Assembly (NCBI RefSeq): GCF_016888005.1 | Contig: NZ_JAFDVE010000009.1 | Span: 248,001-312,000, forward strand | Length of the DNA stretch: 64,000 bases | Reading direction: 5' to 3' | From: Phycicoccus sp. CSK15P-2 | GTDB taxonomy: Bacteria > Actinomycetota > Actinomycetes > Actinomycetales > Dermatophilaceae | Shown: piece by piece, positions 30,371 through 39,844 of the stretch | How the letters are laid out: each line of letters begins with the position of its first letter | How positions within the stretch are numbered: the first letter of the stretch is position 1 | The notes under the pieces: generated by a model | The model's input: only the letters and a program-made list of their open reading frames with translations | The model's database searches: none | Told to the model about the DNA's origin: nothing | Position numbers and translations under genes: made by a program

Positions 30371-31576
30371 ATGACAGACATCGCCTCGCTGGGCGACGTG
30401 CGCGGTATGCGCGTCCTCGTCCGGTCCGACCTCAACGTGCCCCTGGACGGCACGACGATCACCGACGACGGTCGCGTCCGGGCGTCGGTCCCGACCATCT
30501 CGCAGCTCGCCGAGGCGGGCGCCCACGTCATCGTGTGCGCCCACCTCGGCCGGCCCAAGGGCGAGCCGGAGGAGAGGTACTCCCTGCGGCCCGTCGCCGA
30601 CCGCCTCTCCGAGCTGCTCGGCCGGCCGGTGACCTTCGCCGAGGACACCGTCGGCCCGTACGCGCAGGTCGCGGTCGAGGAGATGTCCGACGGTGACGTC
30701 GTCCTCCTCGAGAACCTGCGGTTCAACGCCGGGGAGACCGGCAGGACCGCGGCGGACCGCGCCCGCTTCGCCGACGCCCTCGCCCGGCTCGCCGACGCGT
30801 ACGTGTCCGACGGTTTCGGGGTCGTCCACCGCGAGCAGGCCTCGGTCTACGACATCGCGACGCGCCTGCCGTCCGCGATGGGCGGTCTCGTCCGCGCCGA
30901 GGTCGAGGTCCTCGAGCGTCTCACCGAGGAACCGGAGCGCCCCTACGCCGTCGTCCTCGGTGGCGCCAAGGTGGCCGACAAGCTCGCGGTCATCGACAAC
31001 CTCATGGGCACCGCGGACCGGCTGCTCATCGGCGGCGGGATGCTCTTCACCTTCCTCGCGGCCCAGGGCCACGAGATCGGCACGAGCCTGTTCGACGCCG
31101 ACAGCGTCGAGGCCTGCAAGGGCTACCTGGAGCGGGCCGAGCGCGAGGGCGTCGAGATCGTCCTGCCCGTCGACGTCGTCGTCGGCAAGGAGTTCAGCGC
31201 CGACACCGAGATCGACACGGTGCGCGCCGACGCGATGCCCGCGGACGCGATGGGCCTGGACATCGGCCCCGAGTCCGCCCGGTTGTACGCCGAGAAGCTC
31301 GCCGACGCCCGCACGGTCTTCTGGAACGGCCCGATGGGTGCGTTCGAGATGGCGCCCTTCGCGGCAGGGACCCGGGCGGTCGCCCAGGCCCTCGTCGAGG
31401 CCACGGCCGGCGGCGCGCTCACCGTCGTCGGTGGTGGTGACTCGGCCGCCGCCGTCCGTCAGCTCGGCTTCGACGACGCGCAGTTCGGCCACATCTCCAC
31501 CGGCGGCGGTGCCTCCCTCGAGTACCTCGAGGGCAAGGAGCTGCCCGGCATCGCCATCCTCACGAAGGAGAACTGA
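30371..31576 (+). CDS. pgk: Phosphoglycerate kinase
   Basis: 401 aa. Transfers phosphate from 1,3-bisphosphoglycerate to ADP. Substrate-site motif [13 protein letters not shown] near 15-27, AHLGRPKG near 58, the nucleotide-domain [20 protein letters not shown] (about 316-326) and [13 protein letters not shown]. Lies 20 bp after gap and 3 bp before tpiA, so co-transcribed. The ATG gives the expected N terminus; its ribosome binding site is weak. Confidence 0.97.
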   Translation: MTDIASLGDVRGMRVLVRSDLNVPLDGTTITDDGRVRASVPTISQLAEAGAHVIVCAHLGRPKGEPEERYSLRPVADRLSELLGRPVTFAEDTVGPYAQVAVEEMSDGDVVLLENLRFNAGETGRTAADRARFADALARLADAYVSDGFGVVHREQASVYDIATRLPSAMGGLVRAEVEVLERLTEEPERPYAVVLGGAKVADKLAVIDNLMGTADRLLIGGGMLFTFLAAQGHEIGTSLFDADSVEACKGYLERAEREGVEIVLPVDVVVGKEFSADTEIDTVRADAMPADAMGLDIGPESARLYAEKLADARTVFWNGPMGAFEMAPFAAGTRAVAQALVEATAGGALTVVGGGDSAAAVRQLGFDDAQFGHISTGGGASLEYLEGKELPGIAILTKEN

Positions 31577-31579
31577 CCC

Positions 31580-32377
31580 ATGGCCTCGGGCCGCACCCCT
31601 CTCATGGCGGGCAACTGGAAGATGAACCTGGACCACCTCCAGGCCACCCATCTCGTCCAGAAGCTCGACTGGACCCTGCGCGACGGCAAGCACGACCACA
31701 GCGCCGTCGAGGTCGCCGTCCTGCCGCCGTTCACCGACATCCGCAGCGTCCAGACGCTCATCGACGGTGACCGCCTCGAGCTCAGGCACGGCGCGCAGGA
31801 CCTCTCCGTGCACGCCTCCGGGGCGTACACGGGTGAGGTCAGCGGAGCCTTTCTCGCCAAGCTCGGCTGCACGTACGTCGTCGTCGGGCACAGCGAGCGG
31901 CGCGAGTACCACGCCGAGGGTGACGACGTCGTCAACCTCAAGCTCAAGGCCGCGTACACGCACGGGCTGACGCCCATCTTCTGCGTCGGGGAGGGTCTCG
32001 AGGTCCGCCAGGCCGGCACGCACGTCGAACATGTGCTCGCCCAGGTCGAGGCCGGGCTGGACGGCGTCACCGCCGACCAGGCGAAGAGCGTCGTCGTCGC
32101 GTACGAACCCGTCTGGGCCATCGGCACCGGTGAGGTCGCGACGCCGGAGGACGCCCAGGAGGTCTGCGCGGCCATCCGCACCAAGCTCGCCGAGCTCTAC
32201 AGCGGCGACGTCGCCGACGGCATCCGGATCCTCTACGGCGGCTCGGTGAAGTCGGGCAACGTCGCGGCGATCATGGCCCAGGAGGACGTCGACGGCGCCC
32301 TCGTGGGCGGGGCGTCGCTCGAGGCCCCGGAGTTCGCGGCCATCTGCCGCTACCGGGACCACCTGACCACCGGCTGA
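31580..32377 (+). CDS. tpiA: Triose-phosphate isomerase
   Basis: 265 aa TIM barrel interconverting dihydroxyacetone phosphate and glyceraldehyde 3-phosphate. Active-site residues Asn12 and Lys14 in AGNWKMN, His104 in VVVGHSERR, Glu176 in [11 protein letters not shown], and phosphate-binding YGGSVKSGN near the end. AAGGAG lies just upstream, inside the end of pgk. Confidence 0.97.
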   Translation: MASGRTPLMAGNWKMNLDHLQATHLVQKLDWTLRDGKHDHSAVEVAVLPPFTDIRSVQTLIDGDRLELRHGAQDLSVHASGAYTGEVSGAFLAKLGCTYVVVGHSERREYHAEGDDVVNLKLKAAYTHGLTPIFCVGEGLEVRQAGTHVEHVLAQVEAGLDGVTADQAKSVVVAYEPVWAIGTGEVATPEDAQEVCAAIRTKLAELYSGDVADGIRILYGGSVKSGNVAAIMAQEDVDGALVGGASLEAPEFAAICRYRDHLTTG

Positions 32378-32380
32378 CGT

Positions 32381-32423
32381 CCCGGGGCGCCGAGACCACC
32401 CCCTGTCGTCGCGGCGCCCCGGG
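32381..32423 (+). terminator. Terminator after tpiA
   Basis: A 12-bp perfect stem (32381-32392 with 32412-32423) closing a 19-nt loop, immediately after the tpiA stop. Confidence 0.6.
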
Positions 32424-32434
32424 CCGGCTGTGGT

Positions 32435-32440
32435 TATCCT
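32435..32440 (+). promoter_or_regulatory. -10 element of secG
   Basis: TATCCT, about 33 nt of leader, then GAAGGA and GTG at 32480. Confidence 0.45.
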
Positions 32441-32479
32441 TGTCCGGTTGTCCCCGACCCCCACTCGAAGGATCCACCC

Positions 32480-32722
32480 GTGGACGCGGTTCGTATCGGC
32501 CTCCAGGTCCTGCTGGTCCTGTCGGGGCTCTTCATCACCTTGCTCATCCTGCTGCACAAGGGCAAGGGCGGTGGCCTGTCGGACATGTTCGGTGGGGGGA
32601 TGTCCAGCTCCCTCGGCGGCTCGTCCGTGGCCGAGCGCAACCTCGACCGGATCACGGTGGGGGTGGCGCTCGTCTGGTTCACGACGATCGTCGGCCTCGG
32701 GGTCCTCGAGCGTTTCGCCTGA
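32480..32722 (+). CDS. secG: Preprotein translocase subunit SecG
   Basis: 80 aa, two transmembrane segments (about 3-23 and 56-76) joined by the conserved loop LLHKGKGGGLSDMFGGGMSSSLGGSSVAERNLDRIT. SecG is the small subunit of the SecYEG channel and helps SecA cycling. GTG start with GAAGGA 7 nt upstream. The position after tpiA matches M. tuberculosis. rbpA follows after 13 bp and is probably co-transcribed. Confidence 0.95.
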   Translation: MDAVRIGLQVLLVLSGLFITLLILLHKGKGGGLSDMFGGGMSSSLGGSSVAERNLDRITVGVALVWFTTIVGLGVLERFA

Positions 32723-32735
32723 GAGGGGTACGACG

Positions 32736-33086
32736 ATGACTGGTGGCAACGCGATCCGGGGCTCGCGCGTCGGTGCCGGGCCCATGGGCGAGGCCGAGCG
32801 CGGGGAGGCCGCCCCTCGTCGTTTCGTCTCCTTCTGGTGCTCGAACGGTCACGAGACGCGGCCGAGCTTCGCCGAGGAGGAGGGCCTCGTCATCCCCGAG
32901 CAGTGGGACTGCCCGCGCTGTGGCTTCCCCGCCGGCCAGGACAAGGACGCCCCTCCGGCACCGCCGAAGGTGGAGCCCTACAAGACCCATCTGGCGTACG
33001 TGAAGGAGCGCCGCTCGGACGAGGACGGTGCTGCCATCCTCGACGAGGCGCTCGAGACGCTGCGGGGGCGCGGCCTCATCCAGTGA
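32736..33086 (+). CDS. rbpA: RNA polymerase-binding protein RbpA
   Basis: 116 aa. An actinobacteria-specific transcription factor that binds RNA polymerase holoenzyme and stabilises the open complex with sigma-A. Recognised by GGNAIRGSRVGAGPMGE at the N terminus (basic linker), the core YVSFWCSNGHETRPSF-like segment (here FVSFWCSNGHETRPSFAEE) with Cys/His and CPRCGFPAG, and the C-terminal sigma-interacting helix (KTHLAYVKERRSDEDGAAILDEALETLRGRG). ATG with GAGAGGGG upstream. Relevant here because RbpA/CarD-dependent promoters often consist of little more than a good -10. Confidence 0.96.
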   Translation: MTGGNAIRGSRVGAGPMGEAERGEAAPRRFVSFWCSNGHETRPSFAEEEGLVIPEQWDCPRCGFPAGQDKDAPPAPPKVEPYKTHLAYVKERRSDEDGAAILDEALETLRGRGLIQ

Positions 33087-33110
33087 GGTCTCCGCACCTG
33101 CACAGCTCCC

Positions 33111-33135
33111 CGACCCCGGCCCCGTGCCGGGGTCG
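33111..33135. terminator. Terminator after rbpA
   Basis: A perfect 10-bp stem (33111-33120 with 33126-33135) with a 5-nt loop, between convergent rbpA and the DUF3806 gene. Confidence 0.75.
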
Positions 33136-33161
33136 TCGTGCGTCCTGCGCCCGTCGCGCCG

Positions 33162-33626
33162 TCAGCGGCGGGCGGACCGCGCGAGGTGCCCGACGACGCC
33201 CTCGACCCACCCTCGCTCGCGCTGCATCCAGCGCACGGCCACGAGGGTCCGCAGCACGACGGGGACGCCGCGCCGCGGCGGCTCGACGGCGAGGTCGGTC
33301 CCGAAGGGGTCCGTGCTCATGACCCAGCGGTACCCACAGCCGACGAGATGGTCCCCGATGGCGGTCGCGACGACCGTGACGACCTCGGAGGCCTCGGCCT
33401 CGTCGTCGCGGCCGACGGCGGCCTCCCAGGCGGCGGAGATGGTCGACAGCTCGGTGGGCACGATCTCGTGGGACGGGTACCGGACGCGGTAGGCCTCGAG
33501 ACGGGCTTCCTCGTCGGCCGTCAGGGGGCGCGAGACGATGTCCTCCACGGGCTCGAGGTCGGCGAACCCGGCCGGCCCCGTGGCCGGGTTGGGGGTGCGG
33601 CGGCGCCAGCGGTCGAGGAGTCCCAT
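33162..33626 (-). CDS. DUF3806 family protein
   Basis: 154 aa, soluble. The family segment YRWVMSTDPFGTDLAVEPPRRGVPVVLRTLVAVRWMQRERGWVEGVVGHL fills the C-terminal half. Function unknown. The ATG at 33626 is only 2 bp downstream of the pgl stop, so it is the last gene of the tkt operon; this may mean no more than shared expression. Confidence 0.75.
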   Translation of the reverse strand: MGLLDRWRRRTPNPATGPAGFADLEPVEDIVSRPLTADEEARLEAYRVRYPSHEIVPTELSTISAAWEAAVGRDDEAEASEVVTVVATAIGDHLVGCGYRWVMSTDPFGTDLAVEPPRRGVPVVLRTLVAVRWMQRERGWVEGVVGHLARSARR

Positions 33627-33628
33627 CG

Positions 33629-34363
33629 TCAGCCCAGGTCTGTGGCCGCGTCGGCGTCGACGAGCCACAGCGTCCGGTCCCGGCCCTGCACGTGTGCGGC
33701 CGGGGTCTTCGCGAACGGCGAGCCCTCCACGCCGCGGCGGACGGCGTCGGCCTTGTCCGAGCCGGAGACGAGGAACCACACCTCACGGGAGCGTTCGAGG
33801 CGCTCGCGGGTGAGCGACACGCGGTCCGGCGGTGGCTTGGGGGAGTCGTGGACGGCGACGGTGGCGGCTCCGGTCGTGGCCGCTGCCGGGTGGTGCGGGA
33901 ACAGCGAGGCGACGTGACCGTCGGGGCCGACCCCGAGAACCATGACGTCGAAGGCGTCCCCGCCGTGCTCGTGGAGGGCGTCGGCATAGGCCTGTGCGGC
34001 CTCCTCGGCCGAGGAGGAGGCGTCCGGGCCGGGGACCCGGTGGACGTGGTCGGGATCGAGACCGAGCCCCGCGAGGCCGGCGTCGTCGTTCTGGGTGTCG
34101 TTGCGGTCGGCGTCTCCCGCGGGCAGGTAGCGCTCGTCGCCCCACCACACGTGGACCGCACTCCAGTCGACCGCCCCGCGCGCCGGCTCGGCGGCCAGGG
34201 ACCGGATGATCTCCGAGCCCATCGAGCCGCCGGTCATCGAGACGTGCGCGACGCCGCGCGCCTCGACGGCGTCGAGGAGGGCGACCGCGAGCCGCGCGGC
34301 CGCGGCGTCCGCCAGGGACTGCCTCGTCGGGTGGACGACGACGGTGGGGGACGGGTGGCTCAC
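33629..34363 (-). CDS. pgl: 6-phosphogluconolactonase
   Basis: 244 aa (DevB type). Hydrolyses 6-phosphogluconolactone, the second step of the oxidative pentose phosphate pathway. Motifs: HVSMTGGSMGSEIIRSL (about 38-54), VWWGDERYLPAGDADRND (about 72-89), VLGVGPDGHVASLFPHHP (about 140-157) and a late VWFLVSGSDKADAV. GTG start overlaps the opcA stop by 4 bp (GTGA). Confidence 0.93.
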   Translation of the reverse strand: MSHPSPTVVVHPTRQSLADAAAARLAVALLDAVEARGVAHVSMTGGSMGSEIIRSLAAEPARGAVDWSAVHVWWGDERYLPAGDADRNDTQNDDAGLAGLGLDPDHVHRVPGPDASSSAEEAAQAYADALHEHGGDAFDVMVLGVGPDGHVASLFPHHPAAATTGAATVAVHDSPKPPPDRVSLTRERLERSREVWFLVSGSDKADAVRRGVEGSPFAKTPAAHVQGRDRTLWLVDADAATDLG

Positions 34364-35496
34364 GACCGGCGCTCCTTGACCTCGGCGAGCCGCGCGGCGG
34401 CCGCCTCCTTGACCGACTCCGACGACGCCGCCTCGGAGGGCATGGGCATCTTGTCGACCACCGCACTGCTGCCGAGCGCACGCGCGCTGCGCCGGAGACG
34501 GGTGGTGGTCGCCAGGGCCTCCGCCGGCGAGGGGGCCAGGCCGGCCCGGACGGCCTCGCTCGCCGTCCGGCTCGTCGCGGACACGGTGGCGAGGCCCGTG
34601 GCCAAGGACTCCGCGTAGACCTCGTCGGGGTCCAGGCGTCGCAGCTCGTCCGCGAGGCACTCGGCATCGCTGCGATGGGGCAGGGCGAGGGTTCGCTCGG
34701 GCTGACCGGGCTGGCTGAGGACCGAGGTGTTGCCGTCCTCGGGACGGACGAGGTCGACCGTCCCGCTGGCCCGTGCGAGGCGGACCGAGATGACTCCGGT
34801 GCCGGCGCGGGACCGGGCGATCGACGTCGGGCAGCGGAGCCTGGCCGCCAGCCACCCGGCGAGCAGATGGCCGGACGGCGAGTCCGGGGCGGCCACCACG
34901 ACCGCCTCGGTGACGGGCTCGTACGGCGGCTGGTCGAGCGCGGCAGCCAGCAGGGCGCGCCAGTGCGTGACCCTGGACCACGCGAGGTCGGTGTCGCCGG
35001 GGCTGTACGCGGTGGCCAGACGCTTGAGGACCGTGCGTGGTGCTCCCTCGGTGCGTGCGGAGTCGGTGATCCGCCGTTGGCCCATCGCGCCGATGGGGTC
35101 GGCCGAGGGGGCCTTGGGGGCGTCCTTGGGCCACCACACGACGATGGGAGAGTCCGCGAGGAGCAACGGCGTGGCCACGGACTTGCCGTGCGTTGCGAGC
35201 GGCCCGTAGAGGCGGAGCACGACGATCTCGGACGCGCCGGCGTCCCCACCGACCCGGATCTGGCCGTCGAGGCGTGCCGCACCGCGTCGGTTGCCCGTGA
35301 CGACGACGATGATCCGGCACGGATGCTGCCTGCTGGCGTCGTTGGCGACCTCGATGGCGTCCTCGGCCGCGTCGTCGGTGACGACGACCACGAGGGTGAG
35401 GACGCGGGAGAGTGCCATCGCCCCGGTGTCGGCCCGCAGCTGGACGAGCCGCTTGGAGACCGCTGCGGTGGTCGTGTTGGGTAGGTCGACGATCAC
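34360..35496 (-). CDS. opcA: Glucose-6-phosphate dehydrogenase assembly protein OpcA
   Basis: 378 aa. OpcA binds and activates glucose-6-phosphate dehydrogenase in cyanobacteria and actinobacteria. The N terminus IVDLPNTTTAAVSKRLVQLRADTGAMALSRVLTLVVV is diagnostic; RIIVVVTGNRRG, LADSPIVVWWPKDAPKAPSADPIGAMGQRRITDS and ARSRAGTGVISVRLAR also fit. GTG at 35496 is chosen over GTG 35511 because GGAGGGGG lies just before it and the family starts with VIVDLP. zwf is 67 bp upstream. Confidence 0.93.
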   Translation of the reverse strand: MIVDLPNTTTAAVSKRLVQLRADTGAMALSRVLTLVVVVTDDAAEDAIEVANDASRQHPCRIIVVVTGNRRGAARLDGQIRVGGDAGASEIVVLRLYGPLATHGKSVATPLLLADSPIVVWWPKDAPKAPSADPIGAMGQRRITDSARTEGAPRTVLKRLATAYSPGDTDLAWSRVTHWRALLAAALDQPPYEPVTEAVVVAAPDSPSGHLLAGWLAARLRCPTSIARSRAGTGVISVRLARASGTVDLVRPEDGNTSVLSQPGQPERTLALPHRSDAECLADELRRLDPDEVYAESLATGLATVSATSRTASEAVRAGLAPSPAEALATTTRLRRSARALGSSAVVDKMPMPSEAASSESVKEAAAARLAEVKERRS

Positions 35497-35563
35497 CGGG
35501 GCCCCCTCCACGGATCGGAGCCGTGCCCCACGGTCCGCGTGGGAGAACGTGGTGGGGTGGTCG

Positions 35564-37108
35564 TCACGGCAGCCTCCACTCGCGTCCGTCGCGGTGCATG
35601 AGGTCGTCGGCCGATGCCGGTCCCCACGTGCCCGCCGCGTACTGGTCCGGCGTGGCGCCCTTGCGGCTCCAGTAGCGCTCGACGGGGTCGAGGATCCGCC
35701 AGGACTGCTCGACCTCCTCGTGCCGGGGGAAGAGCGGCGGCTCTCCGAGGAGGACGTCGAGGATGAGCCGCTCGTAGGCCTCGGGGGAGGACTCGGTGAA
35801 CGAGCGGCCGTAGCCGAAGTCCATGCTGACGTCCCGGACCTCCATCTGGGCGCCGGGTACCTTCGCGCCGAACCTCAGCGTCACGCCCTCGTCGGGCTGG
35901 ACGCGGATCACGACGGCGTTCTGGCCGAGCTCCTCGGTGGCGGTGTCGTTGAACGGCAGGTGCGGGGCCCGGGTGAACACGACGGCGATCTCGGTGACCC
36001 GCTTGCCCAGGCGCTTCCCGGTGCGCAGGTAGAACGGGACCCCGGCCCATCGACGGCTGTCGACGCCGAGCCGGACGGCCGCGTAGGTCTCGGTGCGCGA
36101 CCCCGCGGCGACCCCGTCCTCCTGGAGGTAGCCGACGACCTTGTCACCGCCCTGCCACCCGGCGGCGTACTGACCCCGCGCGGTGCCAGTGGCGAGGTCA
36201 TCGGGGAGGGTGACGGCCGAGAGGACCTTCTCCTTCTCCAGGCGGACGTTGTGCGCGTCGAAGGAGACCGGCTCCTCCATCGCCGTGAGCGCGAGGAGCT
36301 GGAGGAGGTGGTTCTGGATGACGTCGCGGGCTGCGCCGATGCCGTCGTAGTAGCCGGCCCGGCCGCCGATGCCGATGTCCTCGGCCATCGTGATCTGCAC
36401 GTGGTCGACGTAGCGGTTGTTCCACACCGGCTCGAACATCGTGTTGGCGAACCGCACGGCGAGGAGGTTCTGGACGGTCTCCTTGCCGAGGTAGTGGTCG
36501 ATGCGGAAGACACAGTCGGCCGGGAAGACGCCCTCGACGACGGCGTTCAGCTCGCGCGCGGACTCCAGGTCGTGCCCGAACGGCTTCTCGATGACGACCC
36601 GGCGCCACGCGCCCTGCTGCGGGGCGGACAGCCCGGACCGCTCGAGCTGCTCGCACACGGTGGCGAACGAGCCGGGCGGGATGGAGAGGTAGAACGCGTG
36701 GTTCCCGCCGGTGCCGCGCTGCTCGTCGAGCTCTGCCACCGTCTCGGCGAGGAGGTCGAAGGCGGCGTCGTCGTCGAACGCCCCGGGGACGAAGCGGATC
36801 CCCTCGGCGAGGCTGCGCCAGACCTCCTCGCGGAACGGCGTCCGGGCGTACTGCCTGACCGCCTCGTAGACGATCTTGCCGAAGTCCTGGTCCTCCCAGT
36901 CACGGCGCGCGAACCCGACGAGCGAGAAGCCCGGCGGCAGGAGGCCTCGGTTCGCGAGGTCGTAGATGGCCGGCATGAGCTTCTTGCGGGCGAGGTCGCC
37001 GGTCACGCCGAACATCACCATCGAGCACGGCCCTGCGATGCGGGGGAGCCGCTTGTCGCGTGGGTCACGCAGCGGGTTGGACCGGGCCGTGACGCGTGTG
37101 GGGCTCAT
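35564..37108 (-). CDS. zwf: Glucose-6-phosphate 1-dehydrogenase
   Basis: 514 aa. First step of the oxidative pentose phosphate pathway, producing NADPH. Nucleotide-binding FGVTGDLARKKL at 33-44, substrate/catalytic RIDHYLGKE near 202-210, EKPFGHDLESARELN near 174, and the C-terminal domain with YERLILDVLLGEPPLF. The ATG at 37108 overlaps the pgi stop (ATGA). The gap to opcA (67 bp) is the widest within the operon. Confidence 0.96.
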   Translation of the reverse strand: MSPTRVTARSNPLRDPRDKRLPRIAGPCSMVMFGVTGDLARKKLMPAIYDLANRGLLPPGFSLVGFARRDWEDQDFGKIVYEAVRQYARTPFREEVWRSLAEGIRFVPGAFDDDAAFDLLAETVAELDEQRGTGGNHAFYLSIPPGSFATVCEQLERSGLSAPQQGAWRRVVIEKPFGHDLESARELNAVVEGVFPADCVFRIDHYLGKETVQNLLAVRFANTMFEPVWNNRYVDHVQITMAEDIGIGGRAGYYDGIGAARDVIQNHLLQLLALTAMEEPVSFDAHNVRLEKEKVLSAVTLPDDLATGTARGQYAAGWQGGDKVVGYLQEDGVAAGSRTETYAAVRLGVDSRRWAGVPFYLRTGKRLGKRVTEIAVVFTRAPHLPFNDTATEELGQNAVVIRVQPDEGVTLRFGAKVPGAQMEVRDVSMDFGYGRSFTESSPEAYERLILDVLLGEPPLFPRHEEVEQSWRILDPVERYWSRKGATPDQYAAGTWGPASADDLMHRDGREWRLP

Positions 37109-38724
37109 GCGCCGCCCTGGCCCAGCAGGTCGCGGACCTGGGCCAGTCCGGCGTCGTGGTCGGTGAGGTGGAGGCGCAGCACGGGCCGGCCGTGCTCGGC
37201 GAGGACGGCAGCGTCGCCACCGGCCTGGGCCGCGATGAACTGGCCGAAGGTGAAGTCCCGGCCGGGGACGGCGAGGTCCTCCGCTGGAGTCGCCGTGACC
37301 TGCACGTACACGCCGGTGGCAGGACCGCCCTTGTGGTACTGCCCGGTGGAGTGCAGGAAGCGCGGCCCCCATCCGAAGGTCACCGGCCGGCCGGTGCGGT
37401 CGAAGAGGTCCCGGGCGACGTTCTCGAGGTCGGCGTCGCCCTCGCGGTCGAGGTAGGCCATGACGGCCACGTACCCGTGCTGGCCGTCGAGCTGCGCGAG
37501 GAGGTCGTCGAGGGCGGTCGCCAGCGTGTGCGTGCCACCGAGCCAGTCACCGCCGAGCGCGCGGACCTCCACCGCCCCGTCGGTGAACACCGGAGCGTCG
37601 GCGTCGTCCATCCCCTGGCCGAGGAGGTCGCGAGCGGCGGCCTTGGCGCTCTCGACGTCGGGCTGGTCGAACGGGTTGATCCCGAGGAGCCGGCCGGCCA
37701 CGGCGGTGGCGGCCTCCCAGAGGAGGAGCTGGGCGCCGAGCGGCCCGGCGACGGTGACGACGGACGGGGCGCCGGACGCGGGCTCGTCGTCGGCGTCGCT
37801 CGCGAGGAGCCGGGCGACCGTGCCGTCGGCGTACATCGATGTGGGCTCGCTGCCGACGGCCACGACCGGCAGGATGCCGGTGCCCTCCTTGCCGGTCGAC
37901 TCGGCGATGAGCTGCTCGGCCCATGCGGGGAAGCCGACGTTCTCGGTCCCGGCGTCGACGAGCACGAGCTTGTCGCGCAGCGGTGAGGTGCCGGCCATGG
38001 CGGCGCCGAGCCGCAGCGCGGGGTTGGCCTCGTCGTCGGCGGCGAGGAGGTCCGCGACCGCCTCGGCGTCGTCGAGCAGGCCCTCGACGTCGGCGCCGGC
38101 GAGCCCGCTCGGGACGAGCCCGAAGGCGGTGAGCGCCGAGTAGCGCCCGCCCACGGCGGGGTCGGCGTTGACGACCCGGTAGCCGTCGGCGCGGGCCTGC
38201 TCGTCGAGCGGTGAGCCTGGGTCCGTGACGACCACGAGGCGGGTCGTGGGGTCCAGGCCCGCCTCCTCGAAGGCGTGGACGAACGCACGGCGCTGGCTGT
38301 CGGTCTCGACGGTGGACCCGGACTTGCTCGACACGACGACGACGGTGCGCTCGAGGTCGGTGAGGGCTCCGCGCACGACGTCGGGGTCGGACGAGTCGAG
38401 GACGACGATGGGGACCCCGGCGGTCGCACAGATGACCTCCGGAGCCAGCGACGAGCCGCCCATCCCACACAGGACGACGCGGTCGTAGCCGACGTCCTCG
38501 AGGGCCGCCTTGAGGGCCGCGACCTCACCGAGGAGCGGTCGGGAGGACCTCGGCAGCCCCGTCCAGGAGAGCCGTTCGGCGGCCTCGTCCTCGGCGGCCT
38601 CCCCCCAGAGCGTGTGGTCCTGCGCGAACAGGCGCCCCGCGACCCCGTCGGACACGAGGACCGGGACGTGGGCGGCGACCGCGTCGGCCGCCGCCCCTGT
38701 CGCGGAGACGTCGAGTGTGCTCAC
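37105..38724 (-). CDS. pgi: Glucose-6-phosphate isomerase
   Basis: 539 aa SIS-fold isomerase interconverting glucose 6-phosphate and fructose 6-phosphate. Seen: [14 protein letters not shown] (about 103-116), [16 protein letters not shown] (about 146-161), [29 protein letters not shown], and [18 protein letters not shown] close to the C terminus. This is the actinobacterial type often encoded in pentose-phosphate clusters. GTG overlaps the tal stop by 4 bp. Confidence 0.92.
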   Translation of the reverse strand: MSTLDVSATGAAADAVAAHVPVLVSDGVAGRLFAQDHTLWGEAAEDEAAERLSWTGLPRSSRPLLGEVAALKAALEDVGYDRVVLCGMGGSSLAPEVICATAGVPIVVLDSSDPDVVRGALTDLERTVVVVSSKSGSTVETDSQRRAFVHAFEEAGLDPTTRLVVVTDPGSPLDEQARADGYRVVNADPAVGGRYSALTAFGLVPSGLAGADVEGLLDDAEAVADLLAADDEANPALRLGAAMAGTSPLRDKLVLVDAGTENVGFPAWAEQLIAESTGKEGTGILPVVAVGSEPTSMYADGTVARLLASDADDEPASGAPSVVTVAGPLGAQLLLWEAATAVAGRLLGINPFDQPDVESAKAAARDLLGQGMDDADAPVFTDGAVEVRALGGDWLGGTHTLATALDDLLAQLDGQHGYVAVMAYLDREGDADLENVARDLFDRTGRPVTFGWGPRFLHSTGQYHKGGPATGVYVQVTATPAEDLAVPGRDFTFGQFIAAQAGGDAAVLAEHGRPVLRLHLTDHDAGLAQVRDLLGQGGA

Positions 38725-39836
38725 GCGGTGGCCTTCTCGAGCTCGCGCGTGACGCCCTGTAGGAGCTCCTCCCAGGACTTCTCGAACTTCTCGACTCCCT
38801 CCCGCTCGAGCTGGTCGACGACCTCGGAGTACGAGATCCCGAGCCGCTCGAGGGTGTCGAGGACCTCGGTGGCCTCGTCGTAGCCGCTGGTCACCGTGTC
38901 GCCGGTGACCTGGGCGTGGTCGGCCGTGGCCTCCAGCGTCTTCTCGGGCATCGTGTTGACGGTGCCCGGCGCGACGAGCTCGGTGACGTACATCGTGTCG
39001 GGGTAGTCCGGGTCCTTCACGCCGGTGGAGGCCCACAGCGGTCGCTGTCGGTGGGCTCCTGCGGCCTCCAGGGACGCCCAGCGGGGCGTGGCGAAGACCT
39101 CCTCGTAGGCCTGGTAGGCCAGCCGGGCGTTGGCGATGCCCGCCCGGCCACGGACGGCAGCGGCCTCGTCGGTGCCGATGGCGTCGAGCCGCTCGTCGAC
39201 CTCGGAGTCGACACGCGAGACGAAGAACGACGCGACGGACCGGATGAGGGAGAGGTCCTTGCCGTGCTCGCGGGCCTGCTCCAGCCCGGTGAGGAACGCG
39301 TTCATGACGGCCCGGTACCGGTCGAGCGAGAAGATGAGCGTCACGTTGACCGAGATGCCCTCGGCGAGAACCTGCGAGATGGCGGGCAGCCCTTCGACGG
39401 TGGCCGGGATCTTGACGAACACGTTCGGCTGGTCGACCGCGGCGGCCAGCGCCTTGGCCTCCTCGACCGTGCGGGCGGTGTCGTGGGCGGCGCGGGGGTC
39501 GACCTCGATCGAGACCCGCCCGTCCTCGCCGTCGGTGCGCTCGAACACCGGCTTCATGATCTCGCAGGCGTCGTGGACGTCCTTGGTCGTGAGCGCGAAC
39601 ACGGACTCGTCGACGCTCTTGCCCGCCGCGGCCAGCTCGTCGACCTGGTCGTCGTACGCGTCGCCCTCGGACAGCGCAGCCTGGAAGATCGACGGGTTGG
39701 TCGTGACGCCGACGACGCCGCGCTCGTCGATGAGCTGCTGGAGGTTCCCGGAGCTGATCCGCTCGCGGGAGAGGTCGTCGAGCCAGACCGAGACGCCCTC
39801 GGCGGCCAGGTCCTGGATGGGCTGGGGTGCTGTCAT
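38721..39836 (-). CDS. tal: Transaldolase
   Basis: 371 aa. Moves a dihydroxyacetone unit between sugar phosphates through a Schiff base at Lys142 ([13 protein letters not shown]). Other family segments: [26 protein letters not shown] (43-55), [18 protein letters not shown] and [25 protein letters not shown] at 39836 is 8 nt after the tkt stop, with GGAG between them. MRST upstream is in frame but less likely. Confidence 0.95.
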   Translation of the reverse strand: MTAPQPIQDLAAEGVSVWLDDLSRERISSGNLQQLIDERGVVGVTTNPSIFQAALSEGDAYDDQVDELAAAGKSVDESVFALTTKDVHDACEIMKPVFERTDGEDGRVSIEVDPRAAHDTARTVEEAKALAAAVDQPNVFVKIPATVEGLPAISQVLAEGISVNVTLIFSLDRYRAVMNAFLTGLEQAREHGKDLSLIRSVASFFVSRVDSEVDERLDAIGTDEAAAVRGRAGIANARLAYQAYEEVFATPRWASLEAAGAHRQRPLWASTGVKDPDYPDTMYVTELVAPGTVNTMPEKTLEATADHAQVTGDTVTSGYDEATEVLDTLERLGISYSEVVDQLEREGVEKFEKSWEELLQGVTRELEKATA

Positions 39837-39844
39837 GGTGCTCC